From the NCBI RefSeq assembly GCF_001628715.1, contig NZ_CP011120.1, positions 1,364,001 to 1,428,000 on the forward strand: DNA of 64,000 nt, given 5' to 3'. Numbering within the stretch: the stretch's first letter is position 1; each line of letters begins with the position of its first letter. The position numbers and the translations under genes are program-made. This DNA comes from Acetobacter oryzifermentans. Its GTDB lineage: Bacteria; Pseudomonadota; Alphaproteobacteria; Acetobacterales; Acetobacteraceae. Positions 1 through 15,042 of the stretch are shown piece by piece. The notes under the pieces are model-generated. The model did not search any database. It saw only the letters and a program-made list of their open reading frames with translations, and had not been told where the DNA came from.

Positions 1-306
1 GCCGTGCATGGGCGTAGGGGCACGCACCACCTGTGCACCAAACACCTGCCCGATAGCTTGATGCCCCAGACATACGCCAAAAACAGGCACCTTACCGGCT
101 GCGGCAGATATCAGATCACAGCAGATACCGGCTTCATTGGGGGAACATGGGCCGGGAGAAAGCACAATGACATCCGGCTTGAGGGCCAGTGCATCTTTTA
201 CGCTCAGGGCATCATTGCGGCGGACATCACACTGTGCCCCCAGTTCACCCAGATAGTGAACAAGGTTGAAGGTGAAGCTATCATAATTGTCGATCAGAAG
301 GATCAT
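1..306 (-). CDS. trpG: Anthranilate synthase glutamine amidotransferase subunit (partial)
   Basis: This is the N-terminal 102 residues of the glutaminase subunit that supplies ammonia to TrpE in the first step of tryptophan synthesis. The window edge removes the rest. The translation begins [20 protein letters not shown], the usual start of class I amidotransferases, and contains the nucleophile motif GVCLGHQ with the catalytic cysteine near residue 79. The ATG is at 306. It lies 58 bases downstream of trpE on the same strand, so the two subunits are probably cotranscribed. The catalytic His-Glu pair would be beyond the edge. Very sure of family; TrpG rather than PabA is inferred from the adjacent trpE. 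Confidence 0.93.
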   Translation of the reverse strand, partial: MILLIDNYDSFTFNLVHYLGELGAQCDVRRNDALSVKDALALKPDVIVLSPGPCSPNEAGICCDLISAAAGKVPVFGVCLGHQAIGQVFGAQVVRAPTPMHG

Positions 307-364
307 GGCCGAATGATGACCTTATGTACTGTTGGGGTCAAATAAGAATGGAACAGAAACGACA

Positions 365-1906
365 TTAAGAACGCCCTGCCCTTGCCTGTTCCAACGCGGC
401 TTCTGCGGCGCGAAATACGGCGCGGGCTTTATGGCGTGTTTCTTCATATTCTGTTTCTGGCACACTGTCTGCCACTACGCCGCAGCCAGCTTGCACATGC
501 ATTTGCCCGTCTTTTACAACGGCCATGCGCAGCCCAATGCACGTATCCATGTTGCCGCCAGCGCCAAAATAGCCAATGCACCCGGCGTAGGTGGCGCGGC
601 GGGTGCGTTCTACTTCATCAATAATTTCCATGGCGCGGATTTTGGGCGCACCTGTTAGTGTGCCTGCGGGAAAAGCGGCCACAAGGGCATCCAGCGCTTC
701 CAGTTCCGGCTTGAGTGTGCCTTGCACGTTGGAAGAAATGTGCATGACGTGGCTGAAACGCTCAATCACGAATCGTTCTGTCACTTTCACCGTGCCGGGA
801 ATACTCACACGGCCCACATCATTACGGCCAAGGTCTATCAGCATCAGATGCTCGGCCAGTTCTTTCTGGTCGGCCAGAAGATCTTTTTCAAGCCGCAGGT
901 CTTCTTCCGCCGTTTTGCCGCGCGGGCGTGTGCCAGCAAGCGGGCGTACCGTCATGGTACCATCCTGCAAGCGTACCAGAATTTCGGGCGAGGACCCAAC
1001 AAGTGAGAAATCACCAAAATCCAGATGGAACAGAAATGGCGCTGGATTAATACGCCGTAGCGTACGGTACAGCGCCAGAGATGGAAGCGGAAACGGCGTA
1101 GAAAAACGCTGGCTGGGGACAACCTGAAAGGCATCGCCAGCCGCAATATAATCCTGAATACGCTCAACGGCCTGACAGAACTCATCCTTACTGAAGGAGG
1201 AACGCGGTTCAGCCGGTTCTGGCAGGTTTTCTGTCTGTTTTGGTAAAGGCGGCAGCGCTCCTGACAGGCATTCGCGCGCACGGCGCAGCAGATCTTGCGC
1301 TTTATCCCAAGCCTGTGCTGCGGTTTCATCTTTTTGTGGGCGAACAGGCGCGGCCAGAATCAGCTCATCGCTTACCGTGTCAAACACAGCAAAAAGACCG
1401 GGGCGCATGAGAATAGATTCAGGCAGGTTCAGATCATCCGGTGGCGCATCTGGCAGATGCTCCATCTGGCGCACCATGTCATAGCCCAAATATCCAAACA
1501 GACCCGCAACCATTGGAGGAACGCCTTCGGGCAGCTCCATGCGCGTGGCATGGATCAGGGCGCGCAGGCTTTCCAATGGCTTTTCTGTAAGAATACGCGG
1601 TGCAATATCCGGGTTTTCCGGGCTTTCATTCAGCGTGATCTGCCCGTTATGGCAGGTCCAGATAATATCTGGCTTGAGGGCAATAACAGAATACCGCCCG
1701 CGCGATGTGCCACCTTCCACACTTTCCAGCAACAACGTGTTTTTGCCGGTGCCACCATCAAAGCGCGCAAGGCGCAGGTAGGCTGAAACAGGTGTCAGCA
1801 AATCTGCTGCTTCTACAGAAAACACAACAGAAGGCTGGCCTTGCGCCCAAGCGGCTTCACACTGCTGGCGAGAGGGTGAAGGCGCAATGCGTGCGGTAAT
1901 GCTCAT
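365..1906 (-). CDS. trpE: Anthranilate synthase component I
   Basis: A 513-residue enzyme converting chorismate and ammonia to anthranilate. The N-terminal domain carries LLES at residues 59-62, the tryptophan feedback-inhibition motif. The chorismate-binding half contains PLAGTRPRGKTAEED, LIDLGRNDVGRV and GTLTGAPKIRAMEIIDE, all typical of TrpE rather than PabB or isochorismate synthase. The ATG at 1906 overlaps the stop codon of ppiD by four bases (ATGA), so translation is probably coupled to the upstream gene; trpG follows. The ppiD-trpE-trpG order is common in alphaproteobacteria. No leader peptide or attenuator is visible directly before trpE, as expected when it sits inside an operon. 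Confidence 0.96.
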   Translation of the reverse strand: MSITARIAPSPSRQQCEAAWAQGQPSVVFSVEAADLLTPVSAYLRLARFDGGTGKNTLLLESVEGGTSRGRYSVIALKPDIIWTCHNGQITLNESPENPDIAPRILTEKPLESLRALIHATRMELPEGVPPMVAGLFGYLGYDMVRQMEHLPDAPPDDLNLPESILMRPGLFAVFDTVSDELILAAPVRPQKDETAAQAWDKAQDLLRRARECLSGALPPLPKQTENLPEPAEPRSSFSKDEFCQAVERIQDYIAAGDAFQVVPSQRFSTPFPLPSLALYRTLRRINPAPFLFHLDFGDFSLVGSSPEILVRLQDGTMTVRPLAGTRPRGKTAEEDLRLEKDLLADQKELAEHLMLIDLGRNDVGRVSIPGTVKVTERFVIERFSHVMHISSNVQGTLKPELEALDALVAAFPAGTLTGAPKIRAMEIIDEVERTRRATYAGCIGYFGAGGNMDTCIGLRMAVVKDGQMHVQAGCGVVADSVPETEYEETRHKARAVFRAAEAALEQARAGRS

Positions 1907-3822
1907 GGCGTGGCTTCTCCTCCAAATCCGGCGGCAGATAGTGTGGCCATAACAGCGCGTTCGTTAATATGGGGCGGTGTGCGCTTGCTTAATGCCTCCA
2001 CATAACTGGCAACCAGATCATCACTATCTGCCTGTGCCAGAGAGTCTTTCAGGCGCTGTACGCCGTCGGCTGGGGCTGGTGGGTTGGGCACGAACAGCTT
2101 TGTGACAACTGCCACAAGGAAGTGGCCGTCATCTTCTGTCATAACCGCCTGCCCCGGCTGCATGCGTGGCAGATAATCCATGAGTGCTGCCGGAATATTT
2201 TTGTTGGGCTTGGCGAAAGAGAAAGCTGCATCCCGCGTAAGTTGTGCATCTGATACGTTTACTGTGCCTAAAGCCTGCTTGTTTTTGGCTGCCAGATACA
2301 GGGTTGTTGCCTGCTCATTTGCTGCATGCTTGCGTGCTTCATCCTGCCATGCGGCCAAAACATCTGTTTGTGCTTGCGCAAATGTACGAGGGGCTGCGGG
2401 TGTAGCGGTATCCACTTCCACAGCAAAGCTGCTGTTGTCCGGCCCATCCACAAGCGTTGCACGTGCGCCGGGTTTTTGGGTGAAAATCTGGTGGATAATG
2501 GCTTCACGCAGCTTGCCGGATGCTGGCAACGGTGCGGGTTCTTTATCAGCCGTCATGCCTTGCGCATCCAGTGTGCCTGCCGCAGCAACCGCACCCAGAT
2601 CTGCCGGAATGGCATCTAGCCCTTGGCCTGCAAGCGCATCTTGCAGCTTGCGCTTGCGCTCACCTGCAACAGATGGCGCAACAGCAGCCCGATACTGCGA
2701 GAGGATGTCTTTTTTTGCATCTTCATACGGCGTGGTGTGCGGAGCTGTTATTTTGGTAACACGAAAAACAGCCCATCCACCTTCGGTTTTAAGCGGATCG
2801 CTGACCTGACCTTCTGGAGCATGGAAAACAGCCTGCCGTAGAGTAGCAGAAGGAATTGTGGACGGGCGAGCATTTGGCATTTCTACCGCAGCCGCATCTT
2901 TTGCGCTGTTCTGGATAGCCTGCCAGTTTCCACCTACTTTCCACGCGTTTGCAATGGCGGTTGCCTGTGCCTGATCTTGCAGGGTTATAAGCTGGATATC
3001 GCGCGTTTCTGGTACGTTGTAGCGAGATTTCTGCTCATCATAGATGCGCTTGATATCGGCTTCATCCATGGTGATGCTGTCTGCCACTGTTTGTGGGGAA
3101 AGCACCACAATCTTGGCATGGCGCAGTTCCGGCGTACGGAACATCCACGGATGGTTGTTGTAATAGCGCTGCAATACGGCATCATCTGGTGTTTTGGGGG
3201 TGGGCTGCGCAGCAAACGGAATGCTCACAAAATCCACCACGCGCGTTTTTGCACCGTAGGTTAGAAAGCGCTGGAGCATTGTGTCGGAAACGCTGCCCGC
3301 CTGCGCCAAGGGTTGTAGAATGGTGCGTGTGGTCAGATCATTCCGCACCATGTCCAAAAAGCGTTGCTCGGTTAGCCCGCGGTCATGCAGTTTCTGATTG
3401 AAGCTGGCGCGATCAAACTGGCCATTCGCGCCTTTGAAATAAGGAAGCGAGAATACTTCATCCCGTACGGCCGAATCAGGCACTGCCACTTTTAACTTCT
3501 GTGCGGTATTCAGTAGCTCTGCTTGCCCAATCAGGCGGTGCAGAATCTGGTAGGCAACCTGCCGCTGCATGGCCAAAGGAATTTGCGATGGGTCTGATAC
3601 CCCCATCTGGCGGGCAATTGTTGGCAGTTCAGATTGCAGGGCTGTGGCCAGATCATCGGAAGAAACCTGCTGTTGCCCCACTTTGGCAACAACATCCGTT
3701 TCTTCCCCCATATAGCCCATAACATCGCCTATTCCCCAGCCGACAAAGGCCAGAAAAATGACAATTGCAGTCACCCGGCCCAGCCAGGACTCAACAAAAA
3801 CGCGACGTAGATAGGAAATCAT
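1903..3822 (-). CDS. ppiD: PpiD/SurA-type membrane-anchored peptidyl-prolyl isomerase
   Basis: A 639-residue periplasmic folding factor held in the inner membrane by one N-terminal helix (about residues 14-36, after a short basic cytoplasmic start MISYLRRVFVESWLGR). A SurA-N-like chaperone region follows, then a parvulin-type PPIC domain around residues 230-370 and a second, more degenerate segment towards the C-terminus. The architecture matches PpiD, which helps outer membrane proteins leaving the SecYEG channel. It is the first gene of the operon with trpE and trpG. Upstream is a 246-base region divergent from tpiA. Parvulin activity is not certain, because PpiD-type PPIC domains are often catalytically weak. 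Confidence 0.88.
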   Translation of the reverse strand: MISYLRRVFVESWLGRVTAIVIFLAFVGWGIGDVMGYMGEETDVVAKVGQQQVSSDDLATALQSELPTIARQMGVSDPSQIPLAMQRQVAYQILHRLIGQAELLNTAQKLKVAVPDSAVRDEVFSLPYFKGANGQFDRASFNQKLHDRGLTEQRFLDMVRNDLTTRTILQPLAQAGSVSDTMLQRFLTYGAKTRVVDFVSIPFAAQPTPKTPDDAVLQRYYNNHPWMFRTPELRHAKIVVLSPQTVADSITMDEADIKRIYDEQKSRYNVPETRDIQLITLQDQAQATAIANAWKVGGNWQAIQNSAKDAAAVEMPNARPSTIPSATLRQAVFHAPEGQVSDPLKTEGGWAVFRVTKITAPHTTPYEDAKKDILSQYRAAVAPSVAGERKRKLQDALAGQGLDAIPADLGAVAAAGTLDAQGMTADKEPAPLPASGKLREAIIHQIFTQKPGARATLVDGPDNSSFAVEVDTATPAAPRTFAQAQTDVLAAWQDEARKHAANEQATTLYLAAKNKQALGTVNVSDAQLTRDAAFSFAKPNKNIPAALMDYLPRMQPGQAVMTEDDGHFLVAVVTKLFVPNPPAPADGVQRLKDSLAQADSDDLVASYVEALSKRTPPHINERAVMATLSAAGFGGEATP

Positions 3823-4068
3823 GACCCGATGGATCCACAGCTATGCTTAAAAAACATCATACCACAAAGGGTATGCACAGGCGCGGCACCATAAGGGTAG
3901 CTGCGGTGCTTGACCAGACATAACCGCTCCTGCACGCCAGACAGGCAAGAATTAAGGCGCCTGCTCTCTTGCCCCAAGGGGGGCGTCTATGGTTTAGCCT
4001 TCATGTAAGAACCATATTATAAACGCACGTGCCCGCTGGCATGGCGCGCTATAGGCAAGGAGCAGGAC

Positions 4069-4809
4069 ATGACCAGACAGATTATTGTCGGCAACTGGAA
4101 AATGAATGGCCTAAGCCGTGATTCGCAGGAACTCGTCAAGGCTATTACCAGCGGCTTGCCCGCCAACAGCGCGGATGTGGTGGTGTGCCCGCCCTTTACC
4201 CAGCTTGGGCTGCTGACAGATGCGTTAAAGCCCACACCGGTAAAATTGGGCGCGCAAGATTGCCATCAGGATGTTTCTGGCGCGCATACGGGTGATATTT
4301 CTGCCCCCATGCTGGCTGATCTGGGCGTGTCCTATGTTGTTTTGGGTCATTCAGAACGCCGTCAGGAACATGGTGAGCTGGATGAAACCGTGCGTGAAAA
4401 AGCCATGGCTGCCGCCAAAGCCGGGCTGACCCCGATTGTCTGTATTGGTGAAACCGAAGATCAGCGCGAAACTGGTGAGCACTTTGATGCGCTGGGTTGG
4501 CAGATCAAGGGCTCTTTGCCCGATGGGTTTAATGGTATTTTGGCATATGAGCCTATCTGGGCGATTGGCACAGGCCTTGCCGCCACCACTGATCAGATTG
4601 CCGAAACCATGAAATTCCTGCGTGAAGAATTGGTGCGGCAGTTTGGAGAGGCTGGAAAAGTCATCAAAATCCTGTATGGAGGGTCCGTAAACGCCGGGAA
4701 TGCGGCCACCATCCTGCCCATTCCTGAAGTGGCGGGTGCGCTTGTTGGCGGTGCCAGCCTTAAGGCGGACGCGTTTCTTTCCATCGTCAGCGCAGCATCT
4801 GCTGCCTGA
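4069..4809 (+). CDS. tpiA: Triosephosphate isomerase
   Basis: A 246-residue glycolytic enzyme interconverting dihydroxyacetone phosphate and glyceraldehyde 3-phosphate. The catalytic set is complete: Lys11 in GNWKMNG, His94 in VVLGHSERR and Glu161 in AYEPIWAIGTG, with the phosphate-binding YGGSV motif near the C-terminus. Length is normal. A ribosome binding site AAGGAG precedes the ATG. It is transcribed away from ppiD and is followed 21 bases later by secG, an order common in alphaproteobacteria. The weakly promoter-like TATTAT at 4015-4020 is the best -10 candidate upstream. Confidence 0.97.
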   Translation: MTRQIIVGNWKMNGLSRDSQELVKAITSGLPANSADVVVCPPFTQLGLLTDALKPTPVKLGAQDCHQDVSGAHTGDISAPMLADLGVSYVVLGHSERRQEHGELDETVREKAMAAAKAGLTPIVCIGETEDQRETGEHFDALGWQIKGSLPDGFNGILAYEPIWAIGTGLAATTDQIAETMKFLREELVRQFGEAGKVIKILYGGSVNAGNAATILPIPEVAGALVGGASLKADAFLSIVSAASAA

Positions 4810-4830
4810 TTTGCTGTTCTGGAATCTGAC

Positions 4831-5175
4831 ATGACCACAGCCCTGCTGATCCTGCATTTCTGTGTGACCATAGCCCTGATTGGCGTTGTGCTAATTCAGC
4901 GGAGTGAAGGCGGTGGCCTTGGAATTGGCAGCAGCCAGGGCATGGGTGCGTTCATGTCCGGCCGCGGAACAGCCAACCTGCTTACGCGCACAACGGCTGT
5001 GCTGGCTGGTGTGTTCATGCTGCTTTCCCTGTTGTTAGCCATGCTTTACAAAGGCTCCGTTACGGGTGAAGGGCATGATATTCTGGCCCAGCCCCCGGCA
5101 GCCACAGCGCCCGCACCTGCTGCTCCGGCAACAACAGCTCCTGCTCCGCAGCCAGCTACTCCGGCGCATCCGTAA
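4831..5175 (+). CDS. secG: Preprotein translocase subunit SecG
   Basis: A 114-residue inner membrane protein that assists the SecYEG export channel. Two hydrophobic helices are visible, at about residues 3-21 and 52-72, joined by the conserved loop GVVLIQRSEGGGLGIG. The tail is rich in Ala, Pro and Thr, as often seen in alphaproteobacterial SecG. It sits between tpiA and pyrG, the usual arrangement, and is probably cotranscribed with tpiA. There are 141 noncoding bases before pyrG in which I see no clear structure. Confidence 0.94.
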   Translation: MTTALLILHFCVTIALIGVVLIQRSEGGGLGIGSSQGMGAFMSGRGTANLLTRTTAVLAGVFMLLSLLLAMLYKGSVTGEGHDILAQPPAATAPAPAAPATTAPAPQPATPAHP

Positions 5176-5262
5176 AATGCAGGTTTCTCTCTCCTTTCCG
5201 CTATGTGTGAGGAGAGAGCCCTTTCATCCCTTCAGCTCCGCATGTCCTGTGGCATGCGGTAG

Positions 5263-7781
<2,519 letters not shown>

Positions 7782-7809
7782 ACTGGGCGAAGCCAGTATT
7801 CTTGCTAAC

Positions 7810-7850
7810 AAAAAAGCCGCAACCTGATTTTTCAGGCTGCGGCTTTTTTA
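7810..7850. terminator. Bidirectional intrinsic terminator between kdsA and gyrB
   Basis: The arms AAAAGCCGCAACCTGA and TCAGGCTGCGGCTTTT pair around a TTTT loop with one mismatch. The flanking A and T runs allow use from both strands, which suits the convergent kdsA and gyrB genes. Confidence 0.9.
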
Positions 7851-7896
7851 TAGTCCCAAGGAGGGAGAGAGGTAAATTCTCCCCCTTTGTGCAGGG

Positions 7897-11545
<3,649 letters not shown>

Positions 11546-11620
11546 GCCACGCTGCTTCTGTTGGCCTGCCTGCATTTGGGCAACGGAGGCAGGCCGTAAG
11601 TGTTAAAGCAAAAAAGCGGA

Positions 11621-12745
11621 TCACACGCGCATCGGCATGAGAACATAGAGTGCAGATGGGCTATCCACATCGCGCACAATGGTGGGGGATGCGCTATCTG
11701 CAAACGCAAATTCCACCTCTTTTTCTACCTGATCTGTGATGTCGTTAAGGTAGCGTGCCTGAAAACCGATTTCCAACCCTTCTGCATCGTAGGAAATGCG
11801 GTTGTCATCCAGCTCTTCCTTAGCCATGCCCTGCTCTGTGCTGCTGGCAGACAGAGTAAGCAGACCGGGTTCGAGCGTGAGCTTTACCGGGCGAGAACGT
11901 TCCTGACTAATGGCGGCAACACGTGCCACGGCATCTGCAAAATCTTTTTTGCCAACCCGCAGGATGCGTGTGTTGTTGCGTGGGATCACCCGTTCGTATT
12001 CAGGGAACGTGCCATCAATCAGCTTAGATGTAAGTGTAACGGGGCCTGCCGTGAACTGAATACGCGTTTCAGAAAGTGCGATTTCCACTTCTTCTGGCGC
12101 TTCATCAATCAGCTTGCGCACTTCGGCCACGGTTTTGCGTGGGACAATAACCCCCGGCATTCCGGCGGCGCCAGATGGTAGATCGGCTTCCACACGGGCT
12201 AGGCGGTGCCCATCTGTAGCCACAGCGCGTAGCTTGGGTTCGCCATCTACTTCTGTGCCATGCAGGAAGATACCGTTGAGGTAATAACGGGTTTCTTCGG
12301 TTGAAATGGCAAAACGTGTGCGGTCTATGAGAGAGTGCAGTGTTGTTGCGGGCAGTTTGAAGCGATATGGGAAATCTCCTGCCCCCATGGATGGAAAGTC
12401 ATCCACACTCAGCACGTTCAGACGGGTAGCATAGCGGCCCGCACGCAGCAGAAGTGGGCCTTCACTATCGGCCTGATCCAGCTCTACATCCACACCATCG
12501 GGCAGCTTGCGCACGATTTCGTACAAAACAGATGCAGGTGCAGTTGTCGCCCCTTCCCGCGTGATGTTGGCGGGAACACCTTCAACCACTTCAATTTCCA
12601 TGTCCGTGGCTTTCAGGCTGAGCTGTCCATTAGCAGCCTGAATAAGAACATTGGCTAGAATGGGTATGGTGTTACGCTTTTCTGCAACACTCTGGATATG
12701 GGCCAACGCCTTAAGCAGTGTTGCACGTTCCGCCGAAAACTTCAT
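11621..12745 (-). CDS. dnaN: DNA polymerase III beta sliding clamp
   Basis: A 374-residue clamp, dimeric in the family, that tethers polymerase III to DNA. It begins MKFSAERATLLKALAHIQSV and ends with the conserved VLMPMRV. The internal segments KATDMEIEVVEG and ATDGHRLARVEADL are typical. The length is normal. It is downstream of dnaA by 115 bases; this gap holds an inverted repeat that may be a transcriptional pause or regulator (listed separately). Confidence 0.97.
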   Translation of the reverse strand: MKFSAERATLLKALAHIQSVAEKRNTIPILANVLIQAANGQLSLKATDMEIEVVEGVPANITREGATTAPASVLYEIVRKLPDGVDVELDQADSEGPLLLRAGRYATRLNVLSVDDFPSMGAGDFPYRFKLPATTLHSLIDRTRFAISTEETRYYLNGIFLHGTEVDGEPKLRAVATDGHRLARVEADLPSGAAGMPGVIVPRKTVAEVRKLIDEAPEEVEIALSETRIQFTAGPVTLTSKLIDGTFPEYERVIPRNNTRILRVGKKDFADAVARVAAISQERSRPVKLTLEPGLLTLSASSTEQGMAKEELDDNRISYDAEGLEIGFQARYLNDITDQVEKEVEFAFADSASPTIVRDVDSPSALYVLMPMRV

Positions 12746-12789
12746 CTAACCCTCTTTCCTGCAAGACAGGGCCTCTGTTTGGCAAGAAG

Positions 12790-12823
12790 CACCTGCTTTT
12801 TCCACCTCGAAAAGTAACAGGTG
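12790..12823. repeat. Inverted repeat in the dnaA-dnaN gap
   Basis: CACCTG at 12790-12795 pairs with CAGGTG at 12818-12823, with extra T/A pairing inside. It could form a small stem in the dnaA-dnaN transcript. There is no strong T run, so I do not call it a terminator. Confidence 0.35.
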
Positions 12824-12860
12824 GGCATTATCAGTCAATCCCTTTGGAATCTCTACGTTT

Positions 12861-14294
12861 TCAGCTTTCCAGCATCCGCCGCAGGAGTTCCACATCTTCT
12901 GCAAAAGCAGCATCCAGCCCCATCAGTTCCGTAACGCGATTTACCGCATGCATAACGGTTGTGTGGTCACGATTACCGAACTTGCGCCCGATTTCTGGCA
13001 GAGAGCGACTTGTAAGCTGCTTAGCCAGATACATTGCAACCTGCCGGGGCCGCGCCACATTGCGGGCCCTGCGGGCGGATGACATGTCTGTCAGGCGGAT
13101 GTTCCAGTGCTCGGCTACTTTTTTCTGGATTTCCTCAATTGTTACACGCCGGTCATGCGCTTTGAGAATATCGTGCAGCACTTCTTGTGTGGCTTCCAGA
13201 GTAACCGGGCGGCCAAACAGATTGGCGTGAGCAATGAGGCGGTTGAGCGCGCCTTCCAGCTCACGCACATTGGACGTGATTTTGTGTGCCAGAAATTCCA
13301 GAACCTTACCGGGCACCACAACGCCAGAGGCAGCGGCTTTTGATTCCAGAATGGAAATACGTAGCTCAAACGTGGTGGCATGAATATCTGCCACCATACC
13401 GCAGCCCAAACGCGTGCGTAGCCGATCTTCCAGCCCCGACAGGTCAGATGGGGATTTATCAGCCGAAACCACAATCTGCCGCCCGGCATCTACCAGCGCA
13501 TTAAAGGTATGGAAGAATTCTTCCTGCGTATTGTCCTTGCCGATCAGGAACTGCAAATCGTCAATCATCAGCACATCAACGGAACGCAGTTGCTCTTTGA
13601 ACTCGATGGTAGATTGCGAACGAATGGCCGCAATAAACCGATACATGAACTTTTCGGCAGACATATAGGCCACGGACACATTGCCACTCTGGATCAGCTC
13701 GGCCCCGATGGCATGCATCAGATGCGTTTTACCCAGCCCAACGCCACCGTAAAGGAACAGCGGGTTAAACCCAACGCTGGAGGGTTTTTCTGCAACCCGG
13801 CGGGCGCAGGCATAAGCAAATTCATTGGGCTTGCCCACCACGAACGTATCAAACGTAAAGCGGCTATCCAGCGCAGTCACCAAGTCACTCCGCACTTCTG
13901 GCGCGGTGCGTGCTGCTGGGGTGGCCTCTTCCTGCGCGGGTGTTGCGGCGTTGGCGCTTGGCACACTTTCCAAAGGTATGGGGGCCGGATCTCCGGCGCG
14001 GGCAACCTGTAGCTCCACCCGGCGGATACTGGGGATTTCCTGATTCCACAGTTCGCTCAGGCGGTCACCATACTGGCTTCTTACCCAGTCGCGCAAAAAG
14101 CGTGTGGGTAAAAGCAGGGTGATTTCATCACCATCAATCGGGCCCAGCGCAATTTTGGTCAGCCAGGTGCGGTATTCAACTTCGCCAACTTCGCCCTTCA
14201 GGCGGGCGCAGATACGCAGCCACGATTCCTCAAGCCCCTTGCCGTCTTCAAGCCGGGAAAAGGCGCTTTCGTCATCGTCCACTCCGATTGTCAT
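12861..14294 (-). CDS. dnaA: Chromosomal replication initiator DnaA
   Basis: A 477-residue AAA+ initiator. Domain I is at the N-terminus (about residues 20-95), followed by a short Pro/Ala/Glu linker. The ATPase domain has Walker A GGVGLGKT at residues 183-190 and Walker B LMIDDLQFL. Domain IV carries the DnaA-box-binding signature GNRDHTTVMHAVNRV. The ATG at 14294 gives the usual length. It opens the dnaA-dnaN-recF-gyrB block. Its 341-base upstream region lacks good DnaA boxes, so the origin is not evident here. Confidence 0.97.
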   Translation of the reverse strand: MTIGVDDDESAFSRLEDGKGLEESWLRICARLKGEVGEVEYRTWLTKIALGPIDGDEITLLLPTRFLRDWVRSQYGDRLSELWNQEIPSIRRVELQVARAGDPAPIPLESVPSANAATPAQEEATPAARTAPEVRSDLVTALDSRFTFDTFVVGKPNEFAYACARRVAEKPSSVGFNPLFLYGGVGLGKTHLMHAIGAELIQSGNVSVAYMSAEKFMYRFIAAIRSQSTIEFKEQLRSVDVLMIDDLQFLIGKDNTQEEFFHTFNALVDAGRQIVVSADKSPSDLSGLEDRLRTRLGCGMVADIHATTFELRISILESKAAASGVVVPGKVLEFLAHKITSNVRELEGALNRLIAHANLFGRPVTLEATQEVLHDILKAHDRRVTIEEIQKKVAEHWNIRLTDMSSARRARNVARPRQVAMYLAKQLTSRSLPEIGRKFGNRDHTTVMHAVNRVTELMGLDAAFAEDVELLRRMLES

Positions 14295-14635
14295 TTTTGC
14301 TCCCGAGCGGTCATTAAGGCGCGAATGGGTTCACGCATTTTCACAAAACAGGCGGCACGTGTGCTGCCGGTGCTGTGTAACATCTGTAACGGCCTTGGCG
14401 GCCTATGGTGCAGGCTTGCTTATATCTTGCGGAAGGTAGCCCGAACAGCGCCAAACCATCCAGCAAGGTAAAGCAGTGAGAGCAAATGGAGCAATCAATA
14501 TTTCATGCTGCCTGCCCTGCTTGCGCTTTATCCAGCCAAGGTGGTGATAAAAACAAAGCCGAACCATCTGGGTGATGATTCGGCTTTATCTCAAAGCGTC
14601 AGATGGCCACCAATTAAGGTGACCCCGCACTTTCC
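14295..14635. other. Intergenic region between rpsT and dnaA
   Basis: This 341-base stretch holds the rpsT terminator at its right side and presumably the dnaA promoter. I looked for TTATCCACA-type DnaA boxes on both strands and found only poor partial matches (for example TTATCCAGC near 14528 and TGTGTAACA near 14375). There is no AT-rich unwinding element. I therefore do not call an origin. Confidence 0.6.
14543..14587 (-). terminator. Intrinsic terminator of rpsT
   Basis: On the minus strand, arms AAAGCCGAA and TTCGGCTTT (plus-strand 14555-14563 and 14579-14587) form a stem followed by a GTTTTTATC tract. It lies 49 bases past the rpsT stop codon and would separate rpsT from dnaA. Confidence 0.85.
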
Positions 14636-14905
14636 TCAGGCCGGAGCCAGTGCTTTCACACGGGCAGACAGGCGGGAAATTTTGCGGGCCACCGTGTTGT
14701 GGTGGATAACGCCCTTAGTGGCCGCACGCTGGATTTCTGGCTGAGCAAGGCGCAGTGCTTCGCGCGCAGCGCCATGATCACCAGCTTCAACTGCGGTTTC
14801 TACTTTCTTGATGAAAGTACGCATGCGGGATTTGCGGGCGGTGTTACGAGCAGTCCGCTTCGCGGTCTGCCGGATGCGCTTACGCGCCGAAGCGATATTC
14901 GCCAT
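14636..14905 (-). CDS. rpsT: 30S ribosomal protein S20
   Basis: An 89-residue, very basic helical protein that binds 16S rRNA. The start [17 protein letters not shown] and the segment [14 protein letters not shown] (here [18 protein letters not shown]) are diagnostic. It stands alone with its own terminator, next to dnaA, an arrangement frequent in alphaproteobacteria. Confidence 0.97.
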   Translation of the reverse strand: MANIASARKRIRQTAKRTARNTARKSRMRTFIKKVETAVEAGDHGAAREALRLAQPEIQRAATKGVIHHNTVARKISRLSARVKALAPA

Positions 14906-15042
14906 GAGTTTCTATTCTGTCCAGCACTTAAGAAAGATTAATAGGGCAGACACGCCGGAACGCGCTACCCAAAAGAGTAAGCGGTGCTGTAATGCACCTA
15001 AGCGCCTTCCGTCAAGCTTCTTCCATGCCAGCCACTAGGATT

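Noticed and set aside
2180..2809. Long plus-strand open frame of 209 codons inside ppiD
   Set aside because: It is antisense to a clear PpiD gene, is rich in Ser, Ala and Cys as expected of an opposite-frame shadow, and has no ribosome binding site.
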